DNA of 64,000 bases from positions 3,038,001 to 3,102,000 of the forward strand of contig NZ_SMGE01000001.1 of assembly GCF_004339525.1 (NCBI RefSeq). Direction: 5' to 3'. Source of the stretch: Flavobacterium sp. 90. Lineage in GTDB: Bacteria; Bacteroidota; Bacteroidia; Flavobacteriales; Flavobacteriaceae. Under the pieces are notes generated by a model, which saw only the letters and a list, made by a program, of their open reading frames with translations, did no database searches and was not told where the DNA came from. This document shows positions 15,977-25,615 of the stretch, one piece after another (positions within the stretch are counted from its first letter, which is position 1; every line of letters starts with the position of its first letter). A program made the position numbers and the translations under genes.

Positions 15977-17410
15977 ATGCCTCAAAAACTCGTAAAAACT
16001 ACAATATATTATTCAATAGGAGAAATTGTTCCAAGAATTATTTCATTTCTTTTATTGCCGATTTTAACAAAATATCTTACAGCTGATGAATATGGAATAG
16101 TTAGTTATACTAATTCGGTGATGACGTTTGTATTTGTGATTGCAGCTTTGTCTTTAAATACTTTTGTTTTACGTCATTATTACAGTTCAAAAGATGAAAA
16201 TTCGAGAAAAGAATTAATTGGCAGTGTCTTTCTATTTATTTTTGGATTCAATTGTGTTTTGATATTTCTTCAAATGTTTTTTTTTCCGATGTTAATAGAT
16301 GCTTTTAATGTTAATATTCCATTTAAACCCTATTTTCAATTAGCAATTTTAAATAATTTTTTCGATGTAATTTCCATTATCCCTTTAGTATTATACCGAG
16401 TTAAAGAAAATGCAAAAGGATTTTTAATATTAAGCTTGTCAAGGACTTTACTGCAATTTTTGATGGTTTATGTTTTTGTGGTTATTTATAATCAAGGCCT
16501 CTTAGGAAGTTATTACGGAAGACTAGTTATCAATATTCCTTTTATGTTTATTTATTTTTATATGATCTATAAAAATAGTATTTTCAAAATAAATTTTAAA
16601 TTAATAAAAGAGGCATTGCATTTTACTTTGCCTATTTTACCGGGAAGTTTAGCTTTTTTATTCGTGTCTTTGAGTGATAGGATAATTTTAGAAAGATATA
16701 TTTCACTAAATCAATTAGGTGTTTTTTCTGTTGCAATAACTCTGGCTACCGTTTTAAATATTGTGATTCAAGCTTTATATAAAACATTTGAGCCTATTTT
16801 ATTCAAGGAATATTTTAATGAAAATTTTCAGGAAACAAATTTAAAATTATACAAATTTTATTTACTAGCTCTTTTTGCTGGGGCTTTTGGTACTTCTATT
16901 TTTAGTAAGGAAATTTTTGTAATTGCAACATCGGGCGCTTTTAGAGAAGGTTATAAGTTAGTGCCATTGTTTATTGTTTCTGTAGTTATTGCAGGCATTA
17001 ATACTTATTTGAATATCTTAATGATAGCAAATAAAAAACAAAAAATGGTTTCTTTAGTTTCTATTATTTCTGCTGTCTTTTCAGTAATTCTTAATCTTAT
17101 TTTAATACCATACTATGGTTGTTATGGTGCTATAATTGCTTCTGCAGTTTCTTTTTTATTTTCAAATATTATATTTCAGTACCATACAGTTATCAGTAAA
17201 AAATATATCATTACTCAACTGGTATTAATTGTACAAATCGTATTGATACCAATAGTTTATGATGAATTATTTGATTTGAACATAGCAGCAAATTTTGTAT
17301 TCAAGATCATTATTTTTATCTTTTTTATATTTCTTAGTTTTAAACTTTTTAATATTGATTTAAACTTTGTTAAATTAATATTTGCGAGGAACAATATTAA
17401 AGAGGAATAG
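15977..17410 (+). CDS. wzx: Wzx-type oligosaccharide repeat-unit flippase
   Basis: A 477-residue polytopic protein of the MOP/PST flippase family, expected to move lipid-linked repeat units across the inner membrane. The N-terminus YYSIGEIVPRIISFLLLPIL and the LTADEYGIVSYTNS segment (about residues 36-49) are characteristic. A run of about 12-14 hydrophobic helices covers the rest, with AISVILN-type helices near the C-terminus. It sits upstream of wzy and transferase genes. Together with wzz and the SLBB channel it defines a Wzx/Wzy-type assembly route for this half of the locus. Confidence 0.9.
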   Translation: MPQKLVKTTIYYSIGEIVPRIISFLLLPILTKYLTADEYGIVSYTNSVMTFVFVIAALSLNTFVLRHYYSSKDENSRKELIGSVFLFIFGFNCVLIFLQMFFFPMLIDAFNVNIPFKPYFQLAILNNFFDVISIIPLVLYRVKENAKGFLILSLSRTLLQFLMVYVFVVIYNQGLLGSYYGRLVINIPFMFIYFYMIYKNSIFKINFKLIKEALHFTLPILPGSLAFLFVSLSDRIILERYISLNQLGVFSVAITLATVLNIVIQALYKTFEPILFKEYFNENFQETNLKLYKFYLLALFAGAFGTSIFSKEIFVIATSGAFREGYKLVPLFIVSVVIAGINTYLNILMIANKKQKMVSLVSIISAVFSVILNLILIPYYGCYGAIIASAVSFLFSNIIFQYHTVISKKYIITQLVLIVQIVLIPIVYDELFDLNIAANFVFKIIIFIFFIFLSFKLFNIDLNFVKLIFARNNIKEE

Positions 17411-17484
17411 TTACTAATGAGGTTGGATTGTTAGAAAAGACTTCAGTTATGCTGTTGTTTTTTAAATAATTTTAAATAAAATGA

Positions 17485-18795
17485 ATGAAAAATAATTTGA
17501 CTTTAATAGTTGAAAACGTTCTAAAATCTATTTCTGTAGAAAAAAAATACAAAGAGTATGCTTTAGAAGAATCTTTGATAGCCTTTAACTATTTAAAAAA
17601 ATGTGGTTTACGAAATACAATTTGGTGGAAAAGTTTAATTAAACTTTTACTAGGTTTCTTGAAAAAAGCATTTTTTTATAAAAAGATAATTTTAGAGGAT
17701 AATTCAAAAAAAGATAAATACAAAATAGTTGTTGCAATTAATTTTTCAATTGCTGATACAAGACATTCTAAAATTTTAATAGATTTCATCAATGAGTTTC
17801 CTGATAAATCGGACTTACTTATTGTAACTAATCATAGATGTGTTGAAGAGCATTGTTTAAGAAATAGTTTTTCGTGCATTTTTTTTAAACCCTCTATTTA
17901 CAATTTTAATTTTGGTGATTTATTTAATGGTTATACTATTAATGAGAGTTTCATTTTTAAAGAATATAGAGAATATATTGATTTCCTAAGCGCTCTTTAC
18001 ATTAGAGTAATGCCAAAAATAGTAATTACAACACAGGATTTTTTATTACCTGATTTTTATTTTGCTAAGGTTGCAAATTTTCACAATATTCGAACAATCA
18101 CACATCAACACGGTGAAATACCAAATTCAGAAAAGTCTCTTTATAGCGTGCTTTTCTCAGATTATTTTATGTGTTGGGGAGAAGTCTCAAAAGAAAGGTT
18201 GAAGCTTAGCCTAGATGAAGATAGGATTAAAATTGTTGGGACAACTAAATTTAATAAAATTAGACTTAAAAATAATTTTACCGAAGGTGATATTTTAATA
18301 ACTCCTACAGTATTTCCATTACATCAATACAAACTTATTTTAAATAGCATTCTAATTGAAATTAAAGATTTTAATGGAATAATAATAAAAACACATCCAA
18401 GTCAAAACACAGCGGAAATTAAGGATGTAATTAATGAAATATGTAGATTAAATGAAATTGCAACTAACATAAAAGTAGTTGGAAGTGAAGAAAGCTTAAT
18501 AGAGTTATTAGACAATACTTTTATTATGATTAATATTAAATCTGGGGCATATTTAGAAGGATTTTTATCGGGCACATCTTTAATTGAACTTGATTTTGAT
18601 GGAGTTAATGACTTATTATTTCAAAATGCGGATGGATCTATTAAAGTTAGTGATTTGAAAAACGAAATAATTAAAAGAAAATTAGATTCAAAATACAATG
18701 AAAGTATAATTAGTAATCAACAGTTATTATTAAAAAAGAATATTTTTTCATCAAGTTTAGAAACGGAAATTGAGTTTATCAAAAGTTTATTATAA
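17485..18795 (+). CDS. Putative GT-B glycosyltransferase with HP motif (polysialyl/CDP-glycerol transferase-like)
   Basis: A 436-residue predicted cytoplasmic protein that I cannot place in a named family. The C-terminal two thirds look like a GT-B fold: THQHGEIPNS at about residues 205-214, a GTTKFNK link, IIKTHPSQ near 298-305, and GSEESLIELL before a conserved-looking SGAYLEG loop. An HP dipeptide in this position occurs in bacterial sialyl- and polysialyltransferases and CDP-glycerol transferases. It sits between wzx and another transferase gene, with no overlap. A role adding an acidic sugar is possible but only inferred. Confidence 0.5.
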   Translation: MKNNLTLIVENVLKSISVEKKYKEYALEESLIAFNYLKKCGLRNTIWWKSLIKLLLGFLKKAFFYKKIILEDNSKKDKYKIVVAINFSIADTRHSKILIDFINEFPDKSDLLIVTNHRCVEEHCLRNSFSCIFFKPSIYNFNFGDLFNGYTINESFIFKEYREYIDFLSALYIRVMPKIVITTQDFLLPDFYFAKVANFHNIRTITHQHGEIPNSEKSLYSVLFSDYFMCWGEVSKERLKLSLDEDRIKIVGTTKFNKIRLKNNFTEGDILITPTVFPLHQYKLILNSILIEIKDFNGIIIKTHPSQNTAEIKDVINEICRLNEIATNIKVVGSEESLIELLDNTFIMINIKSGAYLEGFLSGTSLIELDFDGVNDLLFQNADGSIKVSDLKNEIIKRKLDSKYNESIISNQQLLLKKNIFSSSLETEIEFIKSLL

Positions 18796-18844
18796 AGTTT
18801 GTTCTTTGTAGTTAGATTTTATTTATAATTATTTACAATATAAT

Positions 18845-19834
18845 ATGTCTTATAATTTTCAAAACAAAAAAATTCTATTTATTGGCCCTATTTTTCATAA
18901 TTATCATACTTTAATTAAAGAAAAATTAGAATTTTTAGGGGCTTCAGTTAATTTTTATCCTGAACGTGACTATGGGTGGAAATTTAAGGTTGTAAATAAT
19001 TTTTTTAGAAATCGTTTAAGTGGATTTCAGAAAAAACACTATGATTCGATTTTAGTAAATTCTCGTGAAGTTGATTATGACTTTTTATTTGTAATTAGAG
19101 GGTATATGCTGCCAGATGATTTCGTTAGTAAGTTTATGAAGTTAAACCCAAAGGGAAAAACAATAATGTATCAGTGGGATTCTAATGAGGCAAATCCATT
19201 TTCAAATGTAGCTGCTTTATTTCATCAAGTTTATTCATTTGATTTTAAAGATTGTAATGATATGCCGTTCATAAAATATCTTCCGTTATTTTATACGGAT
19301 GACCTTATTCCCTATGGACAAGATAAACAAGAAAAAGAATATGATTTTTTCTTCATGGGATGGTGTTTTCAAGAAAGATACAAAGCGGTTATTTCTTTTA
19401 GAGAGTTTGCTCTAGGAAATAATTATAAATTGAAGGCCTTTTTGTATATGCCATTTTCTTCATATTTAAAAGAAATATTAAAAGGGAATTTTCTTGATAG
19501 GTCTATTGTCTCTTTTGTTCCAATGGATAGAGATCAATATTTAAATGTTTTGTCTAAATCAAAAGTTATGGTAGATGTCAGTAATCCTAGACAAACTGGT
19601 TTAGCAATGAGAGTAATTGAGGCAATTGCAATGAATGTTAAGGTATTAACTAACAATATGAATTTGAAACAGGACAAGTTTGTTAAGAATCCAGATATTT
19701 TTTCTTTTTTTGACGAAAAAAATGTCTATGTCGAACAAGATTTCATAAAAGAACAGTCATTCATAAGTTCAAGTAACTTTATGTTATCTTTAGAACTTTG
19801 GTTGAATAATATATTTGGTAATAATGAAAACTAA
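18845..19834 (+). CDS. CgeB-like GT-B glycosyltransferase (paralogue of 23605)
   Basis: A 329-residue glycosyltransferase-like protein. The N-terminal half has an FIGPIFHNYHTLI strand-loop and a YQWDSNEA motif. The C-terminal half has LSKSKVMVDVSNPRQTGLAMRVIEAIAMNVKVLT (split here by position: about residues 237-270), the sugar-nucleotide-binding part of CgeB-type proteins. It shares pattern and length with the protein at 23605 (KLEFLGA near the N-terminus, W-D-S, KSKV-x-D, TxRxxE). Its 3' end overlaps the wzy gene by 11 bases, so the two are probably translationally coupled. Confidence 0.68.
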   Translation: MSYNFQNKKILFIGPIFHNYHTLIKEKLEFLGASVNFYPERDYGWKFKVVNNFFRNRLSGFQKKHYDSILVNSREVDYDFLFVIRGYMLPDDFVSKFMKLNPKGKTIMYQWDSNEANPFSNVAALFHQVYSFDFKDCNDMPFIKYLPLFYTDDLIPYGQDKQEKEYDFFFMGWCFQERYKAVISFREFALGNNYKLKAFLYMPFSSYLKEILKGNFLDRSIVSFVPMDRDQYLNVLSKSKVMVDVSNPRQTGLAMRVIEAIAMNVKVLTNNMNLKQDKFVKNPDIFSFFDEKNVYVEQDFIKEQSFISSSNFMLSLELWLNNIFGNNEN

Positions 19835-21008
19835 TTGGTTTACGAATCCTTTTTATCTGTATATATTTAGTTTTGTTTTAATTTTTTTTATATATAATTT
19901 AAAGTGGTCCAATGCTTATCCGGATTTATCAGTTTCGGTGGGGCTTTTTTTAAGTTTTACATTTTTGATTTCTTTATTTTTAGGAAGAATGATCAGAAAT
20001 ACCAATATATTTACTTTAAAGAAGATTGATTTTGATGCAAAAAATAAGTATGTTCTTTTATTTGTAAGTGTAGCGTATGCAATAGAATTTATAGACAACA
20101 GAGGTATTCCTTTTGTTCTATTGTTTACTCACGGTGGAAGTTATGGTGATTTTGAAGGGATACCTGTTTTTCATGTCTTTCTGGCATCTTTTACAATCTA
20201 TTACACGATTTATATATTTCATCAATTTTTATCTAATCGCAATAAAAAGCTATTGTATTATTTTTTCTACTTTTTATTTTTTCAACTTTTAGTTGTTAGT
20301 AGGGGGACCATTTTTTTTATTTTATTAGCCTGTTTATTTTTGTATTTATTTAATATTCTAGTTATTAAATTAAAGACATTACTTTATTTGTTATTATTTG
20401 TTTTGGGTGTTTTCTATTTATTTGGAGTTCTTGGCAATTTAAGATCCGTAAACAGTAGGGAAAATGAAGAAATGATTTTAGACATAACAGGTGCTGATGA
20501 CACGTTTAAAAGCAGTAATATACCTAAAGAGTTCTATTGGTCTTATTTATATTTAGCTTCCCCTTTGGGGAATCTGCAAAGTGTTGTTAACAGCGCGCAT
20601 TCACAAAAGGAAGTTGATATCGATTCATTCAATCGTTTTGTGGTTAATTGTGTTTTTCCTGATTTTTTAGGAAAACGACTTTCAAAATTACAGGCAAATG
20701 AAACAGATAATTTAAGTGATTATTTTGTTTTTGAAATTATAAATGCACCAACAGTCTATTCATTACCATTTAAGTACCTAGGTTGGTTAGGTCCTTTTTT
20801 AATGTTCTTTTTTATGACTTTTAATATTTTTTTATTCATGATTATAAAGAATTCTATATATTTTCATTCGGGGTTTGCTATTTTATTATCCATGATTTTT
20901 TTTCAAGTTTTTAATAATTTTTGGATTTATTCGGGGATAAGTATTGATTTGATCTATCCTTTTGTATTATCTATTTTACATAATTTGTTACTAAGAAAAC
21001 AAACATAA
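19824..21008 (+). CDS. wzy: Wzy-type O-antigen / repeat-unit polymerase
   Basis: A 394-residue integral membrane protein rich in Phe, Leu and Ile with about 10-11 predicted helices and one large hydrophilic loop at about residues 200-290, the usual layout of Wzy polymerases. I take the ATG at 19824 rather than the TTG at 19815. Sequence motifs are weak in this family, and assignment rests on topology and context: it follows a transferase, lies near wzx, and is the only protein of this type in the window. It would polymerise repeat units in the periplasm. Confidence 0.72.
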   Translation: MKTNWFTNPFYLYIFSFVLIFFIYNLKWSNAYPDLSVSVGLFLSFTFLISLFLGRMIRNTNIFTLKKIDFDAKNKYVLLFVSVAYAIEFIDNRGIPFVLLFTHGGSYGDFEGIPVFHVFLASFTIYYTIYIFHQFLSNRNKKLLYYFFYFLFFQLLVVSRGTIFFILLACLFLYLFNILVIKLKTLLYLLLFVLGVFYLFGVLGNLRSVNSRENEEMILDITGADDTFKSSNIPKEFYWSYLYLASPLGNLQSVVNSAHSQKEVDIDSFNRFVVNCVFPDFLGKRLSKLQANETDNLSDYFVFEIINAPTVYSLPFKYLGWLGPFLMFFFMTFNIFLFMIIKNSIYFHSGFAILLSMIFFQVFNNFWIYSGISIDLIYPFVLSILHNLLLRKQT

Positions 21009-21087
21009 TGTTAATTTTTTAGTATAAGAATTTGTTTAATACTTATAGGTAAGTCAATTTTTTGCTATTTTAAATATATTTAAATCA

Positions 21088-21888
21088 ATGAAAAAAATTT
21101 CAGTAATAATTCCAATGTTTAATTCGGAGAAAACCATACATAAGTGTATGACTTCAATATTGGAACAAACTTATGATGGGGTAATGGAAGTTATTGTTGT
21201 TAATGATGGCTCAACAGATAATTCAAAAGAAATAGTAGAGAATTTTATATTAAATAATAAAACGCAGATAAGTTTTAATTTGATAAACAAATCTAACGGA
21301 GGCGTCTCATCTGCTAGAAATGTAGGGTTGATGGCTTCTTCAGGCTTTTGGATTGCATTGTTAGATTCTGACGATAGATGGCTTCCTAATAAGATAGAAA
21401 ATCAAATGCAAATACTTAATGAGAATTTAGATATTGATTTTTTGGGGTGTAGTAGAAATAATGAAACACTGAAAATATTTGGCAAAAAAATTAATAATTT
21501 ACACAAAGTAAATGTGAAAGAGTTGTTAATAAAGATGTATCCGCAAACTTCTACTGCAATTTTTAAGAAAAGTCTATTTGAACTTTATGGGGGGTATAAT
21601 GAAAAGATGACTCATGCTGAAGATGGGGAGTTATGGGTTCGTTATTGTGCTAATTCTAATTTTTATTATTCTCCACAATCTTTAGTAGTTACGGGAGAAG
21701 GTAAGCCTAGTTTTGGATATAGTGGATTATCTGCAAATTTGCAAAAAATGCATCGAGGAAATATGTATATTTTAGAGCAAGCTCTTAAGAATAAATTAAT
21801 AAATGTTTGGAGCTTTTTATTATTTTGGTTTTATTATCAAATAAAACATCTTAGAAGAATAATACTAACTAAAAATTATGGCTTATGA
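21088..21888 (+). CDS. Family 2 glycosyltransferase
   Basis: A 266-residue GT-A enzyme. The N-terminal SVIIPMFNSEKTI strand and loop, the NDGSTDNS nucleotide-binding segment (about residues 40-47), NGGVSSARNVG and the metal-binding LLDSDDRWLP (about 88-97) are all present. The HAEDGELWVRY stretch carries the likely catalytic base. It overlaps the next gene by 4 bases. Donor and acceptor cannot be read from the sequence. Confidence 0.88.
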   Translation: MKKISVIIPMFNSEKTIHKCMTSILEQTYDGVMEVIVVNDGSTDNSKEIVENFILNNKTQISFNLINKSNGGVSSARNVGLMASSGFWIALLDSDDRWLPNKIENQMQILNENLDIDFLGCSRNNETLKIFGKKINNLHKVNVKELLIKMYPQTSTAIFKKSLFELYGGYNEKMTHAEDGELWVRYCANSNFYYSPQSLVVTGEGKPSFGYSGLSANLQKMHRGNMYILEQALKNKLINVWSFLLFWFYYQIKHLRRIILTKNYGL

Positions 21889-22463
21889 TTTTTAAGATTT
21901 TTTGGTTTTTAAGAGGTATTTTGTATATGCCTTTTTTTGGGAAGTATAAATTCCCTTCCTATATTGGAAAACCTGTTTATATAGGTAATTTTCATAGAAT
22001 TTTTATATCTAAAAGAGTAAGGATATTTCCAGGCTCTCGTATAGAAGTTGTTGATGATGAGTCATCAATACTTTTTGAAGAAAATATATCAATAGGTCAA
22101 AATTTTCATATTACATCCGGTGGACAGTTGATTATAGGTAAAGACACTACAATTGCGGAAAATGTTATGATAACAAATATAGATCATGAGTATAAAGAAA
22201 TAGGGGTCCATATTTTAAAACAACCTCTTATTGTTAAAGAAACAAAAATTGGAGAAAATTGTTTTATTGGTTTTGGTGCAGTAATACAGGCTGGTACAAT
22301 TTTAGGAAACCATTGTATAGTTGGTTCTAATTCTGTTGTAAGAGGCCTTTTTCCAGATTACTGCGTTATAGTGGGCTCTCCGGCAAGAATAGTTAGAAGG
22401 TATAATTTAACCAAAAAAGTTTGGGATAGAACAAATCCTGACGGAACATTTATAGAAAATTAG
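21885..22463 (+). CDS. Left-handed beta-helix (hexapeptide) acyltransferase
   Basis: A 192-residue WbbJ/maltose-O-acetyltransferase-like enzyme. Hexapeptide repeats run from about residue 60 to 165 (for example IGENCFIGFGAVIQAGTILG), with the catalytic-type His in NIDHEYKE near residue 104-111. It lacks the N-terminal Rossmann domain of PglD/NeuD proteins. The gene overlaps the upstream glycosyltransferase by 4 bases, which suggests O-acetylation of a sugar in the repeat unit. N-acetylation of the 4-amino sugar made by PglF/PglE is an alternative. Confidence 0.82.
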   Translation: MIFKIFWFLRGILYMPFFGKYKFPSYIGKPVYIGNFHRIFISKRVRIFPGSRIEVVDDESSILFEENISIGQNFHITSGGQLIIGKDTTIAENVMITNIDHEYKEIGVHILKQPLIVKETKIGENCFIGFGAVIQAGTILGNHCIVGSNSVVRGLFPDYCVIVGSPARIVRRYNLTKKVWDRTNPDGTFIEN

Positions 22464-22474
22464 AAATAATAGAC

Positions 22475-23608
22475 ATGAAAAACATTTTAATTACAGGAGG
22501 AGCAGGTTTCATAGGTAGCAATTTAGCTCTTAAATTAATAGAAAAAGGACATAAAATTACGGTTTTGGATAATCTTTCAAAACAAATACACGGTGAAAAT
22601 CCAGAGGTCACTTCTCCTCTTTTTAAAAGTATAAAAGATAAGGTTACTTTTATAGAAGGTACTGTCACTTCGAGAGAAGATTGGACAAAGGCATTAGAAA
22701 ACCAAAATGTAGTAGTACATTTTGCTGCAGAAACAGGAACTGGACAATCTATGTATTGTATTGAAAAATATACAGAAGTAAACATTCAGGGTACAGCAAT
22801 TATGCTTGATATTTTAGCAAATAAGGAGAATTCTGTTGAGAAGATTGTTATTGCTTCTTCTCGTTCTATATATGGAGAAGGGAAATACAAACATCCAAAA
22901 TTAGGAATCGTATATCCAACTCATAGAAAAGAAAATGATATGTTGGCGGGGAACTTTGAGCTTACTTTTTCTGATGAGCAAGAGCTTGAGTTGTTGGCAA
23001 CAGATGAAGAATCTAAAATTCATCCATCATCTGTTTATGGAATTACAAAACAAAACCAAGAGCAAATGATTATGACAGTATGCCCAACGATAGGTATTGC
23101 TCCGGTTGGTTTTAGATATCAAAATGTTTACGGGCCTGGTCAATCATTGTCGAATCCATATACAGGAATTTTGTCTATTTTTTCTACGCAGATAAGAAAC
23201 AATAATCCGATTCAGATTTTTGAAGATGGAAAAGAAACGAGAGATTTTGTTTTTATTGATGATGTTGTAGCGGCTACAATTCTTGGAATTGAAAAAGAAG
23301 AAGCAAACGGACAAGTATTTAATGTTGGTACAGGTGTAGCAACTGATGTTCTTGAAGTTGCTAATTCATTAATAAAAGCATATAATATTAATGTACCAGT
23401 AACCGTAACAGGTAGATTTAGATTAGGTGATATTCGTCATAATTATGCTGATTTAACTAAAATTAAAGAACTTTTAGGATTTGAACCTACTGTTTATTTT
23501 AAAGAAGGAATTGAGAAATTCTCTGCTTGGGTATTACAACAAGAAATCCAGGAGGACAAATTAAGTAAGTCACTAGAAGAGATGAAGAAGAAAGGCCTTT
23601 TAAAATGA
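22475..23608 (+). CDS. NAD-dependent epimerase, dTDP-L-rhamnose 4-epimerase-like
   Basis: A 377-residue extended SDR. It has GGAGFIGSN at residues 8-16, an AAETGTGQSMY segment near 88-98, an SSRSIYGEG block, and YxxxK as Y188/K192. The long insertion between the catalytic Ser and Tyr blocks, and the AETGTGQSM motif, recall dTDP-L-rhamnose 4-epimerases, which make dTDP-6-deoxy-L-talose. A full RmlABCD set in the same region would supply the substrate. I treat the product as likely but unproven; another dTDP- or UDP-sugar epimerase remains possible. It overlaps the following transferase by 4 bases. Confidence 0.65.
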   Translation: MKNILITGGAGFIGSNLALKLIEKGHKITVLDNLSKQIHGENPEVTSPLFKSIKDKVTFIEGTVTSREDWTKALENQNVVVHFAAETGTGQSMYCIEKYTEVNIQGTAIMLDILANKENSVEKIVIASSRSIYGEGKYKHPKLGIVYPTHRKENDMLAGNFELTFSDEQELELLATDEESKIHPSSVYGITKQNQEQMIMTVCPTIGIAPVGFRYQNVYGPGQSLSNPYTGILSIFSTQIRNNNPIQIFEDGKETRDFVFIDDVVAATILGIEKEEANGQVFNVGTGVATDVLEVANSLIKAYNINVPVTVTGRFRLGDIRHNYADLTKIKELLGFEPTVYFKEGIEKFSAWVLQQEIQEDKLSKSLEEMKKKGLLK

Positions 23609-24645
23609 TAATTGAAGAAGCTCTTAATAATAAAAACATATTATTTTTTTCGGTTCAAACTTTTAATCTCGAAAAAGAAATTATTAAAAAGTTAGAATTT
23701 TTAGGTGCAAACGTAGAATATTATGATGAACGACCTTCAAACAGTAACTTAACAAAAGGTATTATTAGACTTAAAAGAAGTTTACTTCAATTAAAAATAA
23801 ACAAATATTATAATAAAATATTAAGTGATATAAGTGATAAAAAATATGATTTTTTATTCGTGAATAAAGGAGAAGTTGTACCTGCTTTTTTTTTAGAAAA
23901 ATTTCAAGAAGTTCAACCCCACTGTCAGTTTATTTTTTATACTTGGGATTCTTTTTCAAATAATAAAAATGCTTTGAATATTTTAAAGTATTTTCATAAA
24001 AAATTCTCATTTGATTCTGATGATGCCGTCAAGTATGGATTAGAATTTAGGCCACTTTTTTATTTAGATTTTTATAAGGATATTGATTCTATTTCGAGCG
24101 TAGAAATAAAAAACGATTTACTTTTTCTGGGAACAGCACATTCTGATAGATATAAAATAAGTAATAGTATCGCAGACTGGTGTGAAAGAAATCAACTGAA
24201 GTCATATTGTTATTACTATATGCAGGGAAGATTAGTTTATTTTTATAAAAAGTTATTTGATAGAACATTTAAAGAGTTCGATTATAAAAAGTTAAGCTTC
24301 GCAAGCTTAAAGGGTGAAGATTTATTTAAGCTATATCAAAAATCAAAAGTTGTTTTGGACATAAATCATCCCGGACAGAAAGGATTAACAATGCGTACTT
24401 TTGAAACAATAGGTGCCAAACGAAAAATGATTACTACAAACACAGAAGTTAGAAAGTATAAATTCTATAATCCTAATAACATACTGATTATTGATAGGGA
24501 GAATATAAAGTTGAATAAAGAATTTTTTGAATCTGATTATAATGAAGTTGATAAAGATTTGTATGAAAAAATGTCATTGAAAGGATGGCTATCTTGTTTA
24601 TTTATTAATAGTGAGCCAAATATTTGGATCGAAGGAATTGAATAG
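23605..24645 (+). CDS. CgeB-like GT-B glycosyltransferase (paralogue of 18845)
   Basis: A 346-residue relative of the protein at 18845, sharing KLEFLGANVEYYDER near the N-terminus, YTWDS in the middle and a QKSKVVLDINHPGQKG-TMRTFE block near residues 248-270. The C-terminal part fits the sugar-nucleotide-binding half of a GT-B fold. It overlaps the upstream epimerase gene by 4 bases, so it may use that enzyme's product. Which sugar it transfers is not visible. Confidence 0.66.
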   Translation: MIIEEALNNKNILFFSVQTFNLEKEIIKKLEFLGANVEYYDERPSNSNLTKGIIRLKRSLLQLKINKYYNKILSDISDKKYDFLFVNKGEVVPAFFLEKFQEVQPHCQFIFYTWDSFSNNKNALNILKYFHKKFSFDSDDAVKYGLEFRPLFYLDFYKDIDSISSVEIKNDLLFLGTAHSDRYKISNSIADWCERNQLKSYCYYYMQGRLVYFYKKLFDRTFKEFDYKKLSFASLKGEDLFKLYQKSKVVLDINHPGQKGLTMRTFETIGAKRKMITTNTEVRKYKFYNPNNILIIDRENIKLNKEFFESDYNEVDKDLYEKMSLKGWLSCLFINSEPNIWIEGIE

Positions 24646-24649
24646 AATA

Positions 24650-25615
24650 ATGGAATCTACAATACTCGGAATACTTCTAATGATTATAATGTTGCTTTAT
24701 TTTAAAGTAGCTAATAGATTTAATATTATTGATAAGCCAAATCAAAGAAGTTCCCACACAGAGATCACTTTAAGAGGAGGTGGAATTATCTTTTGGTTTT
24801 CGTCCTTGCTTTATTTTTTACAACATGTTCAGAATAACTACTTTTTCTTTACGGGAATAACTTTAGTTAGTCTTGTGAGTTTTTGGGATGACATTCAAAG
24901 CTTATCCAACAAAATCCGAATTTCAATTCATTTTTTGGCAATTACACTAATATTTTATGACCTTGGATTGTTTAATTTAGTGCCAATCTGGGGAACTATA
25001 ATTGCATATGTTTTGGCAATCGGATTGATTAATGCCTATAATTTCATGGATGGTATTAATGGTATTACAGGACTTTATACTTTAGTGGTTATGGGAGCTT
25101 TGTTATATGTTAATACCAATCTACAATGGTTTACAGATGGCAATTTCATAAAATATGGGATGATTGCCAGTGTTGTTTTCTTATTTTTTAATTATAGAAA
25201 AAAAGCAAAATGTTTCGCGGGTGATGTTGGTAGTATTGCAATTGCATTTTGGATTATTTATTTGGTTCTTAAATTAGTTCTGGTTACAAATTCTTTAGTA
25301 TGGTTGTTGTTTTTGGCTGTTTACGGAGTTGATGCAGTTTGTACAATAATGCATAGATTGTATCTCAAAGAAAATATTTTTGAAGCACATCGTCTACATT
25401 TATATCAGGTTCTGAGTAATGAATACCAAATACAACATAGATTAGTGTCGCTGTATTATGCTTTAGTTCAAATTGCCATTTCAGCTCTAGTCGTCTTTTT
25501 ATATCAAAAAATACAGGACATACTATTGTTTTTAATTGTCATAATTCCTTTATTATTGATTTATACGATTAAATTTTATTTGTTGAATAAGAAAAAATTA
25601 AAACTGGATATATGA
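24650..25615 (+). CDS. Undecaprenyl-phosphate HexNAc-1-phosphate transferase (WecA/WbpL/MraY family)
   Basis: Polytopic initiating transferase that would place the first sugar phosphate on the lipid carrier. The ATG at 24650 (321 residues) is preferred to an upstream GTG at 24611, which lies inside the previous gene. Family signatures are DKPNQRSSHTEITLRGGG near residues 25-42, the DD-containing SFWDDIQSL, NAYNFMDGINGI with its Asp residues, GDVGSI, and the H-rich EAHRLHLYQ loop. About ten hydrophobic helices are present. It overlaps the cupin gene by 4 bases. It probably uses the 4-amino-6-deoxy UDP-sugar or UDP-HexNAc made nearby. Confidence 0.88.
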   Translation: MESTILGILLMIIMLLYFKVANRFNIIDKPNQRSSHTEITLRGGGIIFWFSSLLYFLQHVQNNYFFFTGITLVSLVSFWDDIQSLSNKIRISIHFLAITLIFYDLGLFNLVPIWGTIIAYVLAIGLINAYNFMDGINGITGLYTLVVMGALLYVNTNLQWFTDGNFIKYGMIASVVFLFFNYRKKAKCFAGDVGSIAIAFWIIYLVLKLVLVTNSLVWLLFLAVYGVDAVCTIMHRLYLKENIFEAHRLHLYQVLSNEYQIQHRLVSLYYALVQIAISALVVFLYQKIQDILLFLIVIIPLLLIYTIKFYLLNKKKLKLDI

